The position numbers and the translations under genes were made by a program. DNA of 64,000 nt from Algoriphagus lutimaris (lineage in GTDB: Bacteria > Bacteroidota > Bacteroidia > Cytophagales > Cyclobacteriaceae). Within the stretch, counting starts at the first letter, position 1. Every line of letters begins with the position of its first letter. Below, in pieces: positions 63,011-64,000 of this stretch. The notes beneath the pieces were generated by a model. That model saw nothing but the letters and a program-made list of their open reading frames with translations. It was not told where the DNA came from and searched no databases. The DNA is taken from positions 558,001 through 622,000 of the forward strand of contig NZ_JAFIDJ010000001.1 in assembly GCF_017051705.1 (NCBI RefSeq), read 5' to 3'.

Positions 63011-64000
63011 CTAGGAGGCTTCAGGTAGAGGCCTCTTTTTTTTTGCGAAAAATCTGAAAAGAAGGATTCCAGTCAATGGCCCAACAACCAACAATGCCAA
63101 AGCTTGGTCTATCGGTAACCAGTTTTGTAGAAATTGACCGAATTGAATACTTACGATACTAAGGGCGAACCCCATACTATTTACCAAAGTCAGGGCCGTT
63201 CCCTTGAACTCTGCAGGGACAGATTGGGAAACCAAGGTGGAGAATTGAGGAGAGTCTGCTGTCACGAGAATTCCCCAAATCAATAGAAAGATAATCCAAA
63301 TTGAAACGGGAACACTGGGAGCGACTAACAAAAAAATACAGCATATTCCTGATCCTATAAGTGAAAACAAAGCCACTTTTTTACTTCCGGTTTTTTGGGA
63401 AATGAGCCCACCAACCGCACAGGAAATTCCTCCAACCGCAATGACGAAGAAGGACAGAATAGAAATCTTAGAGGAGGAGAAGCTCCCTTCTGATAGAAAT
63501 GCAATAACCATCGGAATAAAAGCCCAGAAGGTATATAGCTCCCACATATGACCAAAATAACCGGAGGCAGCACTTTTAAGGGCATTTATTTTACTAAGCC
63601 TCGGTAAAAGACTGACGTCGAATTTAGGGTTTGATTTTCGGTAAGGTCCATCTGGTACAAAAAAGCCAACAAGTGCACCTCCTAGTATTGCTAATGCTGA
63701 GGTAATCCAAAAAATAATTTTCCAAGAAAGCTGAAGTCCTAGTCCATTTATAAGATGGGGGAAAGCGGTTCCAAGTACCAAAGCACCTACTAAGAAACCC
63801 AAAGCAGCTCCTAATCCTTTTTCAAAATAGTCGGCAGCTATTTTCATCCCTACGGGATAAATCCCTGCCAAGAAGAAACCTACTAGAAACCTGCAAAACA
63901 AGATGTAATATAACTGAAAAGGGAGTAGTACTACCAGAATATTAAAACAGGCGGCTAATACCGCACTAAAGAAAAAAACATCCCCTGGAGGAAACCGATC
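63011..64000 (-). CDS. MFS transporter, truncated by the window edge
   Basis: The reading frame is open from the stop codon at 63011 to the last base of the window, 329 codons, so the N-terminus lies outside. The visible part covers about nine membrane segments, including R-F-L-V-G-F-F-L-A-G-I-Y-P-V-G-M-K as in MFS helix 4, and the cytoplasmic loop between the two halves (V-P-D-G-P-Y-R-K-S-N-P). It probably exports or imports a small molecule. Apparent start codons inside the frame, such as one near 63901, are internal. Confidence 0.85.
   Translation of the reverse strand, partial: DRFPPGDVFFFSAVLAACFNILVVLLPFQLYYILFCRFLVGFFLAGIYPVGMKIAADYFEKGLGAALGFLVGALVLGTAFPHLINGLGLQLSWKIIFWITSALAILGGALVGFFVPDGPYRKSNPKFDVSLLPRLSKINALKSAASGYFGHMWELYTFWAFIPMVIAFLSEGSFSSSKISILSFFVIAVGGISCAVGGLISQKTGSKKVALFSLIGSGICCIFLLVAPSVPVSIWIIFLLIWGILVTADSPQFSTLVSQSVPAEFKGTALTLVNSMGFALSIVSIQFGQFLQNWLPIDQALALLVVGPLTGILLFRFFAKKKRPLPEAS
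63015..63044 (+). terminator. Terminator of the unknown secreted protein, overlapping the MFS gene end
   Basis: GAGGC pairs with GCCTC around an 11-nt loop, followed by nine Ts. The stem lies within the last codons of the convergent MFS gene, so the same bases serve as terminator and as coding sequence. Confidence 0.7.

Noticed and set aside
63011-63901. Complete 296-residue transporter starting near 63901
   Set aside because: The frame stays open to the window edge and encodes further membrane segments; the apparent start is an internal Leu codon (TTG).

Overview
The window looks like the chromosome of a marine-type Bacteroidota, probably Cytophagia (Algoriphagus/Cyclobacteriaceae-like). 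The reasons are the low-to-moderate GC, the near absence of strong Shine-Dalgarno sequences, several promoters fitting the Bacteroidota -7 consensus TAnnTTTG, a TonB-dependent receptor with an N-terminal carboxypeptidase-like domain, an imelysin/DUF4856 iron operon, a secreted sulfatase, and LytTR and multi-PAS hybrid kinases. The lineage is inferred from gene content only; no rRNA or marker phylogeny was available. No tRNA, rRNA, insertion sequence or CRISPR array was found.

Layout. (1) 1-10651: a secreted Asp-box beta-propeller protein (+), then a four-gene minus-strand operon of DUF4856 lipoprotein, imelysin-like lipoprotein, HTTM/vitamin-K-carboxylase-like membrane protein and TonB receptor. 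Its promoter carries two copies of TTTAGA-N5-TCTAAA. A sulfatase follows. (2) 10991-17291: a 1449-residue hybrid histidine kinase facing a four-gene operon that encodes a receiver, a degenerate HATPase, an Hpt protein and a LytTR regulator; together they look like one phosphorelay. (3) 17536-21296: glycerophosphodiesterase, polysaccharide deacetylase, MsrB and a luciferase-like oxidoreductase. (4) 21575-57136: a very large capsule/exopolysaccharide locus. (5) 57314-64000: FAD oxidoreductase, exonuclease/GIY-YIG fusion, GNAT, Tat-exported aminotransferase, an unknown secreted protein and a truncated MFS transporter.

The capsule locus. Export (Wza, Wzc) is followed by a 1.35-kb non-coding tandem array. 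Next come TviB/TviC-type genes (UDP-GalNAcA supply), an AT-rich Wzx/Wzy/glycosyltransferase island, a CapE-FnlC-reductase set (UDP-L-FucNAc type) with a WbuB-like transferase and a cupin, and the outer-membrane protein Wzi. A sulfur block follows (SLC13 permease, CysC, CysD, CysN, CysQ), able to make and clear PAPS and interrupted by a GxxExxY cassette. The locus ends with four candidate initiating sugar-phosphate transferases (two MraY/WecA-like paralogues, two WcaJ/PglC-like) plus a PglE-like aminotransferase and a PglF/WbpM-like dehydratase. A Wzx/Wzy-dependent polysaccharide containing amino sugars, and perhaps sulfate, is the natural reading; the sulfate part is inference.

The most unusual sequence structure is the array at 24840-26190. 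It has fourteen fixed-length cores spaced exactly 83, 97 or 104 bp apart (differences are multiples of 7), with two loop classes that alternate strictly over the last twelve copies, and heptamer microsatellite DNA in the linkers. The twin operator of the iron operon, the stand-alone pseudo-HATPase, and the GxxExxY gene bounded by inverted nonamer repeats are the next most notable. Spacings and inverted repeats were counted by eye from the sequence; GC statements are visual impressions, not computed values.
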